Source: Arthrobacter terrae (lineage in GTDB: Bacteria; Actinomycetota; Actinomycetes; Actinomycetales; Micrococcaceae). From it: a stretch of 64,000 nucleotides of DNA. Each line of letters begins with the position of its first letter. The first letter of the stretch is position 1. The position numbers and the translations under genes were made by a program. The stretch covers positions 1 to 64,000 of the forward strand of contig NZ_JADNYM010000028.1 of NCBI RefSeq assembly GCF_015708085.1. Direction: 5' to 3'. The notes beneath the pieces are model-generated. The model did no database searches, was not told the origin of the DNA, and saw only the letters and a list, made by a program, of their open reading frames with translations. Of the stretch, positions 17,606 through 27,114 are shown one piece after another.

Positions 17606-18271
17606 TTACCTCTGCTGTTCGCGTTCTTGTTGTCGAGTCTTAAGGGAGCGGCGCAGCTCAATCTTGCGGTTGAGCTGTGGCTCGGTGCGGAGCTTGCGCT
17701 CCAGGGTGGTTATCTCGCGTTCGAGTTTTCGCACGGTTGCCAGCCTGTCGGCAACCTCTGACATCTCCTCGCCGGGCCGTGCCTTCACCGGCGTTAACGG
17801 ATCCAAGATCGCCGCGTAGAGGGTGGGTAGACTTATCGCGGTCGGGAGCGTCTGCCGTTCTACATCAGCGGGGAGCCAACTGGTCGAGTAGTAGGCGCTG
17901 ATCTTCGGGGCGCCCAAACCGAGCTGCTTGTGCGCCGCGGCCATACGGATTTGCGCTTCGCCAGCCGTTGCTCGGGTGATCTCGAAGATGATTGGGTACT
18001 GGATGGCCTTATCGATCGCAGCCAGCACCTGGTCGGCGACGTCGCCGACCTTGGTGTCGATAAGAAAGACCTGGATCTCGGGCACACTCGTGCTGCCGGG
18101 AAGGTTGATGGTGGATTCGGCAAGCTTGTAGGCCCAGGTGATGCGCTGGACCTCAGACACAAACTTCTCACGCACTGCGGTGCTGACATTGCCGTGCTCG
18201 TAGAATTTCTCCTTGGGCACACGACTGCCGAACTTCGCTGCGACAGGCCATTTGTACAGCAGATTAACCAT
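17606..18271 (-). CDS. DUF4391-family protein of the restriction island
   Basis: This encodes 221 residues from ATG 18271, which overlaps the helicase stop by eight bases (ATGGTTAA). The body (LLYKWPVAAKFGSRVPKEKF, then INLPGSTSVPEIQVFLID and YPIIFEITRA) matches the DUF4391 pattern. The C-terminus is a long basic coiled coil (EREITTLERKLRTEPQLNRK). DUF4391 genes are regularly found between a helicase and a Mod gene in type III-like islands; their biochemical role is unknown to me. An adaptor joining the helicase to the methyltransferase is possible. Tight coupling on both sides argues that its dose matters. Confidence 0.8.
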   Translation of the reverse strand: MVNLLYKWPVAAKFGSRVPKEKFYEHGNVSTAVREKFVSEVQRITWAYKLAESTINLPGSTSVPEIQVFLIDTKVGDVADQVLAAIDKAIQYPIIFEITRATAGEAQIRMAAAHKQLGLGAPKISAYYSTSWLPADVERQTLPTAISLPTLYAAILDPLTPVKARPGEEMSEVADRLATVRKLEREITTLERKLRTEPQLNRKIELRRSLKTRQQEREQQR

Positions 18272-21200
18272 TGATCCCAATCCCCGTGGAGGGGTCCACA
18301 ATGGCGACGAATGCGATCAGCTCGAAGTCGTCGAGGCCTGCAATGGTCTGGGTCAGGGCGGTGGTTTGGCCTCCGGTGAAGAGGCTGTCGATGTCGCGTT
18401 CTTCTGTGACGTCAATCATCGAATGGATAGCATCCGTCAGAAGCTCGGAGTACTCGTTCATCTGCGCACCGTCACCTGTAGCTGTGTTGAACGCGTGCAC
18501 GACCTCGGGGATAGGTTCGTCGTAGGGGCGGCATCCAGCGCGGAGCAGGTCGAGAAGGTGCTTAGCCTCGGTGTGGTCGGCGATGACGTTGCCCTCGTCG
18601 TCCAGGTAGACAAGATAATGCGGATGGAGCCGGTTGCCACGGTTGCCGCTCTTCTCGGTGAGCTGAGCATCGTCTGCGTTCACGCTGTGCAGCGCAAAGA
18701 TCACGCCCGGCTTCAGACCCTTCGCAGGGTCCGCAGGAACGACGGCGTGCAGGCCCTTGGGTACGCCAGCGAGATCTCCGTTGTCTTTGATGTAGCCGAG
18801 CAGATCCATCCGGAAGTCGTTGAGCCCGAGGTCAGTGATCGAGACACCGGTGCGGACGTCTTCGAGCTCAATGACTTCGTCCTGAAGCTTACGGAGCTGT
18901 TCTTTGCGGAACGCTGCATCGGAGTTTTCCAGGGTGAGGACGTTGTCATCGGCAGTACCGGCCACGTCAGCGATCACCATGCGACTCTCGACCCGCTCTT
19001 TGAGGTTGATGTACTCGTCGAGGGAAATGTCGGGCCAGAAGTTGACCAGCTGTATCTGAGCGTTCGTGGAGCCGATGCGGTCGATACGCCCAAACCGCTG
19101 GATGATCCGGACCGGGTTCCAGTGGATGTCGTAGTTGATCAGAAAGTCGCAGTCCTGGAGGTTTTGCCCCTCGCTTATGACATCAGTGCCAATGAGGATA
19201 TCCAGTTCGCGCGTCTCACCAGGCATGGTGAGGTGCCGTTGCTTCGATTTGGGCGAAAACATGGCCATGACCTGCTGGAAGTCGAATCCGGTGCCGAGAG
19301 TGGCCTTGGCGCCATGGCTGCCGCCGGTGATGACGGCCGCCTCCAGCCCGACTTTGGTGAGCACCGGGGCAAGCTCACGGTAGAGGTAGTTCGCGGTGTC
19401 GGCGAACGCCGAGAAGACCAGCACTTTGCGGTTGCCAGGGTTGATCGGATCTGCGACCTTTTCGGTGATGAGTTGTTTGATTTTCTGCAGCTTCAGGTCG
19501 TGGGCCGGCGTGACCTCGCGCATCTCGTCAAGCAGTTCTCGCAGGGTCTCGCGGTCGTTCCATAGGTCCCGCTCCCAGGACTCGATGTCGAGGTCGTCGA
19601 GGTCGATCTTGATCTTCTCCCCGAACGAAATGGCCTCGATGTTCGCGTCGTCCTCGTCATCGAGATCAAAGTCAAGCCCGGTGAGGTCGACGCTCAGGTT
19701 GGTGAGAGTTCCTGCGTGAGAATGGAGGCGCCGCAGGGTGCGGTCCACTGATTCCTCGATTCTGCTTACGGTCAGGCGGAACGCTTCGACTGAACTCTCC
19801 AGTCGTTTGAGAAGGTTCACCGTCATGAGCTTCTTCAGGCCTTGCTCGCGCCCGGCTTGGCCAAGGTTGGAGCGGGCATTGCCCGTTGTGACGTTATACA
19901 GATCCTCGTACTTACTCATCCGGCTTGGAAATACGTAGGCCATCGGAGTGTAGACGGCGAGGGTAAGCGCTTGGAGTTGCTCGAAGATGTCGTTGAAGCC
20001 CGGCACATGCGCTAGGTCGGTGAGCGGTGCGCGGATCGAGAGCGGTGGGAGGCGTTCGGGAAAGGCACCGATCTCGGTGGTGTCGTAGAACGCCTGGATG
20101 TGCTTGCGTGAACGGGCGATCGTCACCGCGTCGAGTAGTTCGAAGAAGTCGAAGTCGAGCATCTTGAGGATACGGTCTGTGGTGCGATCTTGAGTGTCGA
20201 GTTTGGACCACTCATTGAAGACTCGCTGCGCATCGCTGAAGACTTTCTCTACGGTGGTAGAGAGGTTCAGATGCTGGGCGAGGTTCTCCGACTCCCCTTC
20301 GTAGGCGAGTTGGAGCTGGTTCTTCAGGTCGTTGAAGCGGTTGTTTACCGGGGTTGCCGAGAGCATCAGCACCTTGGTCTTCACGCCTTCTCGGATGACC
20401 TTCCGCATGAGCCGCTGGTAGCGAGATTCTTTCTCCTCGGCGTAGTCAGCGTTACGAAAATTGTGCGACTCATCGATGACGACCAGGTCGTAGTTGCCCC
20501 AGTTGATCCGATCCAGCCTCAGGCCGAGCGACTCGCCGCGTGTGCGTGAGAGGTCGGTGTGGGCGAGGACGTCATAGTTGAACCGGTCAGAGGCAAAAAT
20601 GTTTGTCGTGAGATTCGCGTTGTAGTTTGTCCAGTTCTCGGAGAGCTTTTTCGGAGCTAGCACGAGCACCGATTTGTTGCGTAATTCGTAGTACTTGATC
20701 ACTGCCAATGCCGTGAAAGTCTTACCCAGACCGACGCTGTCGGCGAGAATACAGCCGTTATAGGTCTCCAACTTGTTGATGATCCCGGTTGCCGCATCGC
20801 GCTGGAAATTGTAGAGGCTCTGCCAGACCTTTGTGTCTTGGTAGCCCGTGCGATCGTTCGGCAGGACGTCTTCGTTGATGTCGTCAAGAAACTCCGCAAA
20901 CAGGTTGTACAGAACTAGGAAGTAGATGCGCGCTGGGGAATTCTCCGCATACACACTGGCAATGTGATCATGGACCGTTTGAGTGACGTCGTCGAGCTGA
21001 TCGTGATTGTCCCAGATTTGGTCAAAGAGCTGGAGGTACTGGGACGTCATCGGCGCCTCGTCAACGCGTTGCACCATGTTCGACACAGCGTTGCCCCGCT
21101 CGTAGCCAAGGTCGGCAGTGGTGAAGCCTTGCAGGGATGTGTAAGCGGCGCTGTCCCCAACGACTGCGAACTGCTGCATTGGGTTGCTGGTTGCGTTCGA

Positions 21201-21587
21201 GCGGAACGTGACCTTGCGACGTACCCAGTCGGCACATTCTTTCGCAACTGCGCGCTGGGTGAGTTGGTTACGCAACCTAATCTCAAACTCCGACCCAGAC
21301 AGGCTCGATTCGGCGTGCCCACCTGGGATGAAGAACTCGCGGCGCTCCTTGCGGAGCTTGTCCATCATCTTCTCCGTAACGAACGCTGGCGTCGTGAAGA
21401 TGAACTCCAGCTCAGAAACCTGCTCCAACTCCTTACGGAGCGCCTCGAACGCGAAGATCGAGAACGTCGATGCAGCGATACGGACTTTGGAATCCGGGGT
21501 AATCTCGGTCTTGAGATCATCTCCAAGGAGATCTGTGACGTTATTGATGATGCGCAAGCTGTTATCCCTCCGCCCCGTCAGCCGCAT
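18264..21587 (-). CDS. PLD-like / SNF2 helicase of the restriction island
   Basis: This encodes 1,107 residues from ATG 21587; an upstream in-frame extension overlaps the HTH gene and looks non-coding. The first 200 residues (VRIAASTFSIFAFEALRKEL, then ELEFIFTTPAFVTEK) resemble the phospholipase-D-like domain often fused to this helicase class. A SNF2-type SF2 helicase follows: ADSVGLGKT near residue 281, LVVIDESHNF near 369, LMLSATPVNN, and the C-terminal IQRFGRIDRIGS near 834. Such proteins translocate on DNA rather than cleave it. With DUF4391, Mod and Res it forms an expanded type III system. It overlaps the preceding HTH gene by 26 bases. Confidence 0.88.
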   Translation of the reverse strand: MRLTGRRDNSLRIINNVTDLLGDDLKTEITPDSKVRIAASTFSIFAFEALRKELEQVSELEFIFTTPAFVTEKMMDKLRKERREFFIPGGHAESSLSGSEFEIRLRNQLTQRAVAKECADWVRRKVTFRSNATSNPMQQFAVVGDSAAYTSLQGFTTADLGYERGNAVSNMVQRVDEAPMTSQYLQLFDQIWDNHDQLDDVTQTVHDHIASVYAENSPARIYFLVLYNLFAEFLDDINEDVLPNDRTGYQDTKVWQSLYNFQRDAATGIINKLETYNGCILADSVGLGKTFTALAVIKYYELRNKSVLVLAPKKLSENWTNYNANLTTNIFASDRFNYDVLAHTDLSRTRGESLGLRLDRINWGNYDLVVIDESHNFRNADYAEEKESRYQRLMRKVIREGVKTKVLMLSATPVNNRFNDLKNQLQLAYEGESENLAQHLNLSTTVEKVFSDAQRVFNEWSKLDTQDRTTDRILKMLDFDFFELLDAVTIARSRKHIQAFYDTTEIGAFPERLPPLSIRAPLTDLAHVPGFNDIFEQLQALTLAVYTPMAYVFPSRMSKYEDLYNVTTGNARSNLGQAGREQGLKKLMTVNLLKRLESSVEAFRLTVSRIEESVDRTLRRLHSHAGTLTNLSVDLTGLDFDLDDEDDANIEAISFGEKIKIDLDDLDIESWERDLWNDRETLRELLDEMREVTPAHDLKLQKIKQLITEKVADPINPGNRKVLVFSAFADTANYLYRELAPVLTKVGLEAAVITGGSHGAKATLGTGFDFQQVMAMFSPKSKQRHLTMPGETRELDILIGTDVISEGQNLQDCDFLINYDIHWNPVRIIQRFGRIDRIGSTNAQIQLVNFWPDISLDEYINLKERVESRMVIADVAGTADDNVLTLENSDAAFRKEQLRKLQDEVIELEDVRTGVSITDLGLNDFRMDLLGYIKDNGDLAGVPKGLHAVVPADPAKGLKPGVIFALHSVNADDAQLTEKSGNRGNRLHPHYLVYLDDEGNVIADHTEAKHLLDLLRAGCRPYDEPIPEVVHAFNTATGDGAQMNEYSELLTDAIHSMIDVTEERDIDSLFTGGQTTALTQTIAGLDDFELIAFVAIVDPSTGIGING

Positions 21588-21762
21588 TTCCGGCTGCGCC
21601 GCCGCCCCGAACCCAGTCGTCAACCTCGCTGGCCTGGAACTTCCACAGTCGACCGATCTTGTGGGCGGGCATGCCCTTCTCAGCGATCCAGGTGTAGACG
21701 GTGTCCTTGGTGACGCCGAGATGGGCGGCAATGTCGTCAGCAGACAGCCATGGCTCAGTCAA
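21562..21762 (-). CDS. excisionase/MerR-type helix-turn-helix protein heading the restriction island
   Basis: This encodes 66 residues from ATG 21762. It is a winged helix-turn-helix of the excisionase (HTH_17) type: LSADDIAAHLGVTKDTVYTW is the recognition unit, followed by the wing GRLWKFQASEVDDWV. The Gly/Ala-rich tail overlaps the start of the helicase gene. As the first gene of the island it probably controls expression of the restriction genes, which must be kept low until host DNA is methylated. It is unrelated in position to the xis genes near the integrase. Confidence 0.75.
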   Translation of the reverse strand: MTEPWLSADDIAAHLGVTKDTVYTWIAEKGMPAHKIGRLWKFQASEVDDWVRGGGAAGNAADGAEG

Positions 21763-22073
21763 GTCGTCTCCTCGCGTAGTGGGTCCGGTAGCGGGCCGAC
21801 CGTCCTCATGATAGCGGAGGAAAACGGGTTTGTATGGGGATGTCCCGGTTCAAGCGGATTCTACGGTCCAATATGTTGGAGGGATTCACGAAGTTCATCA
21901 CGGTACAACAAAATTCCTCGCCCCGGGCTATCCCATGCCGCCCCCGTCGCACAGGCCATGTAGCTATTCCTGCCATGCAAACTTTGTGAAAGGATGCATT
22001 CCCAGCTGGGTGGCGGAGAACCACAAGAAGGTCTTCTCCTTCTTGCTGCAGCGTATCCCTTTCCTCAACGACT
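21763..22073. other. intergenic region ahead of the restriction island
   Basis: These 311 bases lie between the ArdC-like gene and the HTH gene, both read on the minus strand. They are the obvious place for a separate promoter for the restriction island. I see no clear -35/-10 pair, terminator or repeat. A 133-codon minus-strand frame across it has no protein character. Confidence 0.4.
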
Positions 22074-23252
22074 TCAGCCGGCCGAGGTCGGGCCCCACCC
22101 TTGAAGCGGTACTTGGGCTTGGGGACGGTCATCCAGAACCGAGACCAAATTATAACTAGGCGTGAACTCATGACTATTTTTTGGGCCCACAGCAGCAAAC
22201 CGGCCACCGAATCCCGGAGGATTTGTAGTCTCCAGAATCGTTTTGGCCACAGACGTCACTCTACCGAGAACTGACCTCGCAATATCCACTCGCGACATCG
22301 GCTTCCTTTCGCGAGTGCAGCGGAGTATTGAGTCAGCTTCGGCTTCAATCACTGCGTCAGCCCAGCCTGCCAAGTAGGCAGCGGACTGCGCACCTCGGTC
22401 AATCCCGTGAGCCCGCAAGACGACGTAGGCTACAGATTCTGCCTCAATCTCGGCCAGGCCTCGGTGTTCGGAGCTGCTGCCATAGAGGGCGCCGACAGCG
22501 TCTCCAGGAAGGTGTAGAGATGCGTGAGCAAGTTCGTGCGCCAGTGTTGCAACGCGCTCCCCGGCGTCCAGCCAGGACCCGACGCTGATCAATCGACGAA
22601 CGTGGTCTGTATAGCCGTCAGCCAGTCCGGCCTGCGTCTCCGAGACAACGAGGTTGTAGTGGGCACTTCTGGCGACAGCTGTGAGAGGTCCCCACAGCTG
22701 AGTGTATGAATCAGCTTGGAGTGGTACCTCAGGCTGGCCCGGAGCCGGAACGAGCAGCGGCTCACCTTCAGTTTGCGATACATCGAACACTGCCTGTCCT
22801 CGCCATCCAACAATGCGGGACCGGTTCGTCCCATCACCTGGCTCAGCCGGCACCCGTTCGCCCGTCGCCGTGCCGCGTCCCGTTTCCTCATCGTTGGTGA
22901 TTCGGGCTGTTCGTGGCGCGATGACATATAGGGCATGTTCGCCTTTGAGCACATAGCGTCCGTGCCGATCCCACTCCTTGTACCCGGCAACGAGCGAAGG
23001 CTGAACAGGTCCGCGTTGGGCCATTTGCATCAAGAGCAACGCGACGTTGCCGCCGGAGTACCGCCACATGGTTGCCGAGGCGTCGAGGAGCCGATGCCAC
23101 TGATTCGGGTGGTCGACGGCGTCAGCGAGCAGCGTGTAGAGCCCCTCTGTGAGTTCCGCGACGCGTTGCTCGGGTCCTGGGTGGGAAGCTGGCGGCGCTC
23201 CCCCGCTTGTGTCAACGGCAGTTAGCCGTGACGGTAATGGTACGGATTTCAT
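22074..23252 (-). CDS. ArdC-like antirestriction / ssDNA-binding protein with a metalloprotease domain
   Basis: This encodes 392 residues from ATG 23252 with GGAGG ten bases upstream. The N-terminal ArdC-type domain (HRLLDASATMWRYSGGNVAL, then PSLVAGYKEWDRHGRYVLKG) is followed by a zinc-metallopeptidase domain with LAHELAHASLH near residue 240, and a downstream Glu-rich helix (EIEAESVAYVVL). ArdC proteins bind single-stranded DNA and shield incoming conjugative DNA from restriction in the recipient. The gene lies downstream of the coupling-protein genes and just before the restriction island. The last 35 residues look atypical and may be an extension after a small mutation. Confidence 0.8.
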   Translation of the reverse strand: MKSVPLPSRLTAVDTSGGAPPASHPGPEQRVAELTEGLYTLLADAVDHPNQWHRLLDASATMWRYSGGNVALLLMQMAQRGPVQPSLVAGYKEWDRHGRYVLKGEHALYVIAPRTARITNDEETGRGTATGERVPAEPGDGTNRSRIVGWRGQAVFDVSQTEGEPLLVPAPGQPEVPLQADSYTQLWGPLTAVARSAHYNLVVSETQAGLADGYTDHVRRLISVGSWLDAGERVATLAHELAHASLHLPGDAVGALYGSSSEHRGLAEIEAESVAYVVLRAHGIDRGAQSAAYLAGWADAVIEAEADSILRCTRERKPMSRVDIARSVLGRVTSVAKTILETTNPPGFGGRFAAVGPKNSHEFTPSYNLVSVLDDRPQAQVPLQGWGPTSAG

Positions 23253-23267
23253 TGCACCCTTCCTCCG

Positions 23268-23831
23268 TTACTGCCCAGGATCGGCGTTGCCCGAATTGCC
23301 ATCACCCGGAGTGTCCGACTCATGCTGTTCTGACCGGTCCGGTCGTGAACCCGAAAGATCAATCACGTTCCCCGTCATAGCTGGACCTTCGTCCGGCAAC
23401 CGGCGGACCGGTGGCTCGCGGTGCTGTTGCAGGCTGACGCATCCTGCTGTCCTGGTTTGATCCCTCAAGCGGGCGATGCTGTGTTCGAGGCGTTCGTGAA
23501 ACCCCAAGGGGCCGTAGCCGCCGTCGTCCTCCATGTAGGAAGCCTGCTCTGCACGTTGGAGCGCATACAGTTCGGCGACGATGTCCGAGTGCCGCCACCA
23601 GCAGTCGGAGATCACGGAGGTGGGCAGGTGGTAGGTTTCCACGAACCAGCGGACCCAGCTGCCGAGGTGGTTCCAGACGGCCTTTGCCGTGCGTGGATCC
23701 ATGTCACGCCACCGGTACGTCATGGGTACCCGCTCGGACCGCAGGCCGCGCGTTGAGCCGAAGAGTAGGGCCGCGAAATTGTCTTCGGCACCGTTTTCGA
23801 CGTCGTATTCAAAGGATTCGTTCTCGTCCAT
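23268..23831 (-). CDS. DUF4913-family conjugation-cluster protein
   Basis: This encodes 187 residues from ATG 23831, two bases after the coupling-protein stop. The core (VWNHLGSWVRWFVETYHLPT, then VISDCWWRHSDIVAELYALQ) is the DUF4913 signature: paired tryptophans and a C-W-x-x-H segment followed by a helix. The N-terminus is acidic and the last 70 residues are disordered. These proteins are found beside TraD/VirD4-type genes in actinobacterial mobile elements; their role is unknown. The position suggests a soluble partner of the coupling protein or relaxosome. Confidence 0.7.
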   Translation of the reverse strand: MDENESFEYDVENGAEDNFAALLFGSTRGLRSERVPMTYRWRDMDPRTAKAVWNHLGSWVRWFVETYHLPTSVISDCWWRHSDIVAELYALQRAEQASYMEDDGGYGPLGFHERLEHSIARLRDQTRTAGCVSLQQHREPPVRRLPDEGPAMTGNVIDLSGSRPDRSEQHESDTPGDGNSGNADPGQ

Positions 23832-23833
23832 GG

Positions 23834-25654
23834 CTATGACTCCTGTTTTTCTGCCGCGGTGGCCACTTGCTGGTCCGTTTGTCGTTTGAGGTGGCCGGTG
23901 AGCAGTTCCAGCTCTGTTTGCTCCTTAGACCGGCCCAATTGCGCTGCATCTTTGCGTTTGTGCCATTCGCGCAGGTCTAGAAGAATGGGGCGGCTGCGGC
24001 GGCCGAGCATGATGGCAGTCCCGGCGGGAAGGCGGCGGATTTCATGGAGCGGGATTACCGGTGATTCCCTGATTTGCTCGCCGTCCTGGCGGCCTTGTGC
24101 GGACCATGAACGGGTGTTAAACGTCAATGTCCGCTCACCAATCAGGCCAGCGAGTGCTCGGAGGTCCCGTTCGTCCGAGCCGCCGCCGAAGATAACCTTG
24201 ATGATGGCCGCGTCCCAGATGGTGGCGGCCTCGTCCATGGACCAACCGGACCGGGCCTGGGACAGTGACTGCAGAACCACAAGGGTGGAGATGCCGATGC
24301 CGCCGCCGTCTGAAAGTGCCACTGGCAGGCCTGGCCACGGGGATAGATTGGCGATCTCGTCGAGGACGAGCGACAGTGGAGGGTCGAGCCGGCCACCAGC
24401 ACAGACGAACGCCATCTCCCTGGCCGCGTAGTCAATGTCATCGATCAGCGCGGACAGGTAGGGACCTGCGGCAGCTGCACCGCTCTTCGTTCCTATCAAG
24501 TACAAGGTGCCACGTTGTTCAATGAAGACTTTGGGGTCGAATTGCTCGCTGGTGCCTTTCGGGTCCAGCGCGGCAAGGACCTTGGGTGAGGAGAGCGGGG
24601 CAGCGGCAGCTGTCACGCCGATCCAGGAGTTGGAGGTGTTACGGGGGTCGTCGTCGATGATGCCCATTAGGTCTGCCTGCCACCCCAGTGCAGCTTCGGG
24701 CCGTCCGAGAATGTTGAGGGCTTCCCTGGCCAGCACTGGGTTTGATGCCCAGCGGCGAAACGATGAAACGCCCTCACCCGACAGAGCGGCCGCGTGCAGC
24801 AGGCATTGCAGCACTATCTGCGAGCGCTTTTGCCACGCGGCATTCTCGCCTTTGAGGGCGGCGTCGGCTGAGATGACGAGTGCCCGGCGTGTGGCGACGT
24901 CGGGGTCTTGGCAACCACGCACGGGTGACCAGCGCAGTGTTGAGGGCAGGCCGGACATTCCTTGCGGGTCGAAGACGGTGACGGGGCGGCCGTTGGTGGC
25001 GCGGGCTTTCATGGTGACGACGAGGTTGTCGGCACGGGTGGAGGTGGTAACGACGGCGCCGGGTGCGTCGAGGATGGCGTTGATGATGACGTACAGGCCT
25101 TTGCCGGAGCGGGGTGCTCCTTGGATAACGAGGGATTCTTCGGTGGAGACGTGGACTGTGACACCGCGGGATTTTCCGATGGTCCAGGAGACTTCCTCCA
25201 CTTTCGGATCCTTCGCACCGGGGCGGGTATAGCGGCCTCGCTTCAGCGCAGCCTTAGCACCGAACTCTCGGGTAATTTCTGCCCGTCGTGCGACGCCGTC
25301 GCGGCTCAGGATGTCCTGCCGCAGCCAGGCGCCGGATTGCCGCCACGTGCGCACGCCGAGCATGCCTGCGAGCGCTGCGACAGCCAGAACCAAGAGTACC
25401 GGCGCGATGATGAGCCAGATCTGACCGGTGCCTATGGTGCAGGTGCCCTGTGCGTGCAGGATCCATTGCATCCGTCCGCTGATGAGTCCGGGCAGGACGG
25501 CGGGGCTGAAGTCCCATGGGGCAGAAGCTCCGCATTGTGATGAATAGGCAATGTGGGCTGCGCCCTGGATGAGGAGGTTCAGGACGATGTATATGGACGT
25601 GGAGATTAGCCCGATGGAGACCATGGGGTTGCCATCGTCGAAGCGCCGCGGCAT
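23834..25654 (-). CDS. VirD4/TraG-type coupling protein
   Basis: This encodes 606 residues from ATG 25654; longer in-frame starts overlap the upstream gene and are unlikely. Two membrane helices near residues 10-32 and 72-95 anchor it. The ATPase has Walker A QGAPRSGKGLY near residue 182 and Walker B LSLVLDEIANL near 431, followed by a conserved QSLSQARSGW segment. Coupling proteins dock the relaxase-DNA complex at the secretion channel and pump the DNA through. The ATG overlaps the TAA of the VirB4-like gene (TAATG), so the two ATPases are translated in step. Confidence 0.88.
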   Translation of the reverse strand: MPRRFDDGNPMVSIGLISTSIYIVLNLLIQGAAHIAYSSQCGASAPWDFSPAVLPGLISGRMQWILHAQGTCTIGTGQIWLIIAPVLLVLAVAALAGMLGVRTWRQSGAWLRQDILSRDGVARRAEITREFGAKAALKRGRYTRPGAKDPKVEEVSWTIGKSRGVTVHVSTEESLVIQGAPRSGKGLYVIINAILDAPGAVVTTSTRADNLVVTMKARATNGRPVTVFDPQGMSGLPSTLRWSPVRGCQDPDVATRRALVISADAALKGENAAWQKRSQIVLQCLLHAAALSGEGVSSFRRWASNPVLAREALNILGRPEAALGWQADLMGIIDDDPRNTSNSWIGVTAAAAPLSSPKVLAALDPKGTSEQFDPKVFIEQRGTLYLIGTKSGAAAAGPYLSALIDDIDYAAREMAFVCAGGRLDPPLSLVLDEIANLSPWPGLPVALSDGGGIGISTLVVLQSLSQARSGWSMDEAATIWDAAIIKVIFGGGSDERDLRALAGLIGERTLTFNTRSWSAQGRQDGEQIRESPVIPLHEIRRLPAGTAIMLGRRSRPILLDLREWHKRKDAAQLGRSKEQTELELLTGHLKRQTDQQVATAAEKQES

Positions 25655-27114
25655 TAGAGCATTCTCTCGTCGGTGCCGAAGACTGCGAGCTCGTCGGTGG
25701 TGACCTGGTTCGCCACGATGAAGGACCTGTTGCCGACCTTCCACAGGCCTACGCCCTTGGGCAGCTTCTCGACGTGCACGCACTCGGCTTCGGTCAGCCC
25801 CAGTGCTTCTTTTGTCAGGCGCATTGCGTCGTGCTTTTGCCTGTAGATGACCCGAGTGTCCGCTTCAGTGAGGAGACCGAGAGCCTTTTGCCGAAGCCCG
25901 CTGGTGCTGTCGCCAATCTCGTTGAGGTCGGCAATCTTGTGCATAATGAGCAGATTTGAAATGCCGTAGCTACGGGCCAAACGCCATTGCTCACTCATTT
26001 TTGCGAGCATGTAGGGATCAGCGAGCATCCGCCATCCTTCGTCATAGACCACGATCCGCTTGGCCCCGTCGGGATTCGTTACGGCAGCTTCGAGCCACGT
26101 CGCACCACAGGCAGCTGCCAAAGACAGCGCTTGTTCCGAGGCTCCAATCAGGGCCGAGGTGTCCATGACCATAATTGGGGCATCGGCGTCGAAAGCCACG
26201 GTTGAGGGTGCATCAAACATGCCCTCCAGGTCACCTGAGACTGTTCTCCGCAGTGAATGTCCGACGCCGGTCCCACCTTTCGGTCCGACGAGTGCGGCCG
26301 TCGCTGGGGTGGGGTTGAGCAGGTACTCCAGCACTATGGGCAGCGTCGGGGTACTGTTGGCGGCAACGGCATCCGTCAACGCCATGTCCAGCGCCGTATG
26401 CTCCACCGGGCTCAGCGGGACCCCCGGACGCATAAGCGAAACTAAGGCCACGAGCAGGTAGCGGCGTCGCTGCCGCACCACTGCCAGCCACTGAGCATCG
26501 GACAGCTCGCTGGAGCGGGGGCCGGCATCGAGCGGGTTGACCCGGGTTGCCCGCCCGGGCCCTACGGAGATGACCTTGCCGCCAGGGATGGCGTTGGCTA
26601 CGGGAACCCATTCTCCTTTCGGATCCGAGGCCACGGCTGCTTTGCGTCCGAGGGTGATGGAGCGGGTGACCAGCGATTTGCCGCACATGGACTTTCCGGT
26701 GCCCACGGTGCCGATGACAACGATGGACGGGCCACTGATGAAGCCTTTGTCGTACATGACCCACGGGTCATAGCAGAACGCTCCGGAGCCAAACAGGTCG
26801 GTGCCGATGTAGGTTCCTTCCGAGCCGAGCCCGGACTCGGTGAGGAACGGGTACGCTGCCGCCATGGTCAGGGTAGAGGCCCGGTGCGGGGCTGGGTGCA
26901 CCCTGTGCGGGCCCCAGAGTGTGGCCCCTTCCCGTTTACCCCAGTCCCCAGCTGATGCGCTGCCTCCGGTTTCCGCTGCCTGCTGTGCCCGCAGCTCACG
27001 TAATGACAGCCTCGGTGCGGTGGCCAGGGAACGCTCGCGCCGCAGGCGTTCCTGCCGCTGGTTGTGAGTCTCCCCGGCTGGGGCGATGCTGACTGCGGCA
27101 ACGTGCTTGTTCAT
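25654..27114 (-). CDS. VirB4-like type IV secretion ATPase
   Basis: This encodes 486 residues from ATG 27114, overlapping the SCO6880-family stop (ATGA). The N-terminal 80 residues are Ala/Arg-rich. The ATPase core follows, with Walker A IGTVGTGKSMCGKS near residue 138 and Walker B IVVYDEGWRML near 356, then the arginine-rich RLARSYGISNLLIMH segment typical of VirB4/TraC. It powers pilus or channel assembly at the inner membrane. It is shorter than full VirB4 proteins (about 800 residues) and seems to lack their N-terminal domain. The SCO6880-family protein just upstream may supply that part as a separate chain (inference). Confidence 0.85.
   Translation of the reverse strand: MNKHVAAVSIAPAGETHNQRQERLRRERSLATAPRLSLRELRAQQAAETGGSASAGDWGKREGATLWGPHRVHPAPHRASTLTMAAAYPFLTESGLGSEGTYIGTDLFGSGAFCYDPWVMYDKGFISGPSIVVIGTVGTGKSMCGKSLVTRSITLGRKAAVASDPKGEWVPVANAIPGGKVISVGPGRATRVNPLDAGPRSSELSDAQWLAVVRQRRRYLLVALVSLMRPGVPLSPVEHTALDMALTDAVAANSTPTLPIVLEYLLNPTPATAALVGPKGGTGVGHSLRRTVSGDLEGMFDAPSTVAFDADAPIMVMDTSALIGASEQALSLAAACGATWLEAAVTNPDGAKRIVVYDEGWRMLADPYMLAKMSEQWRLARSYGISNLLIMHKIADLNEIGDSTSGLRQKALGLLTEADTRVIYRQKHDAMRLTKEALGLTEAECVHVEKLPKGVGLWKVGNRSFIVANQVTTDELAVFGTDERML

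Noticed and set aside
18213-19565. 450-codon plus-strand frame over the SNF2 helicase
   Set aside because: Antisense of helicase motifs; no own start context or motifs.
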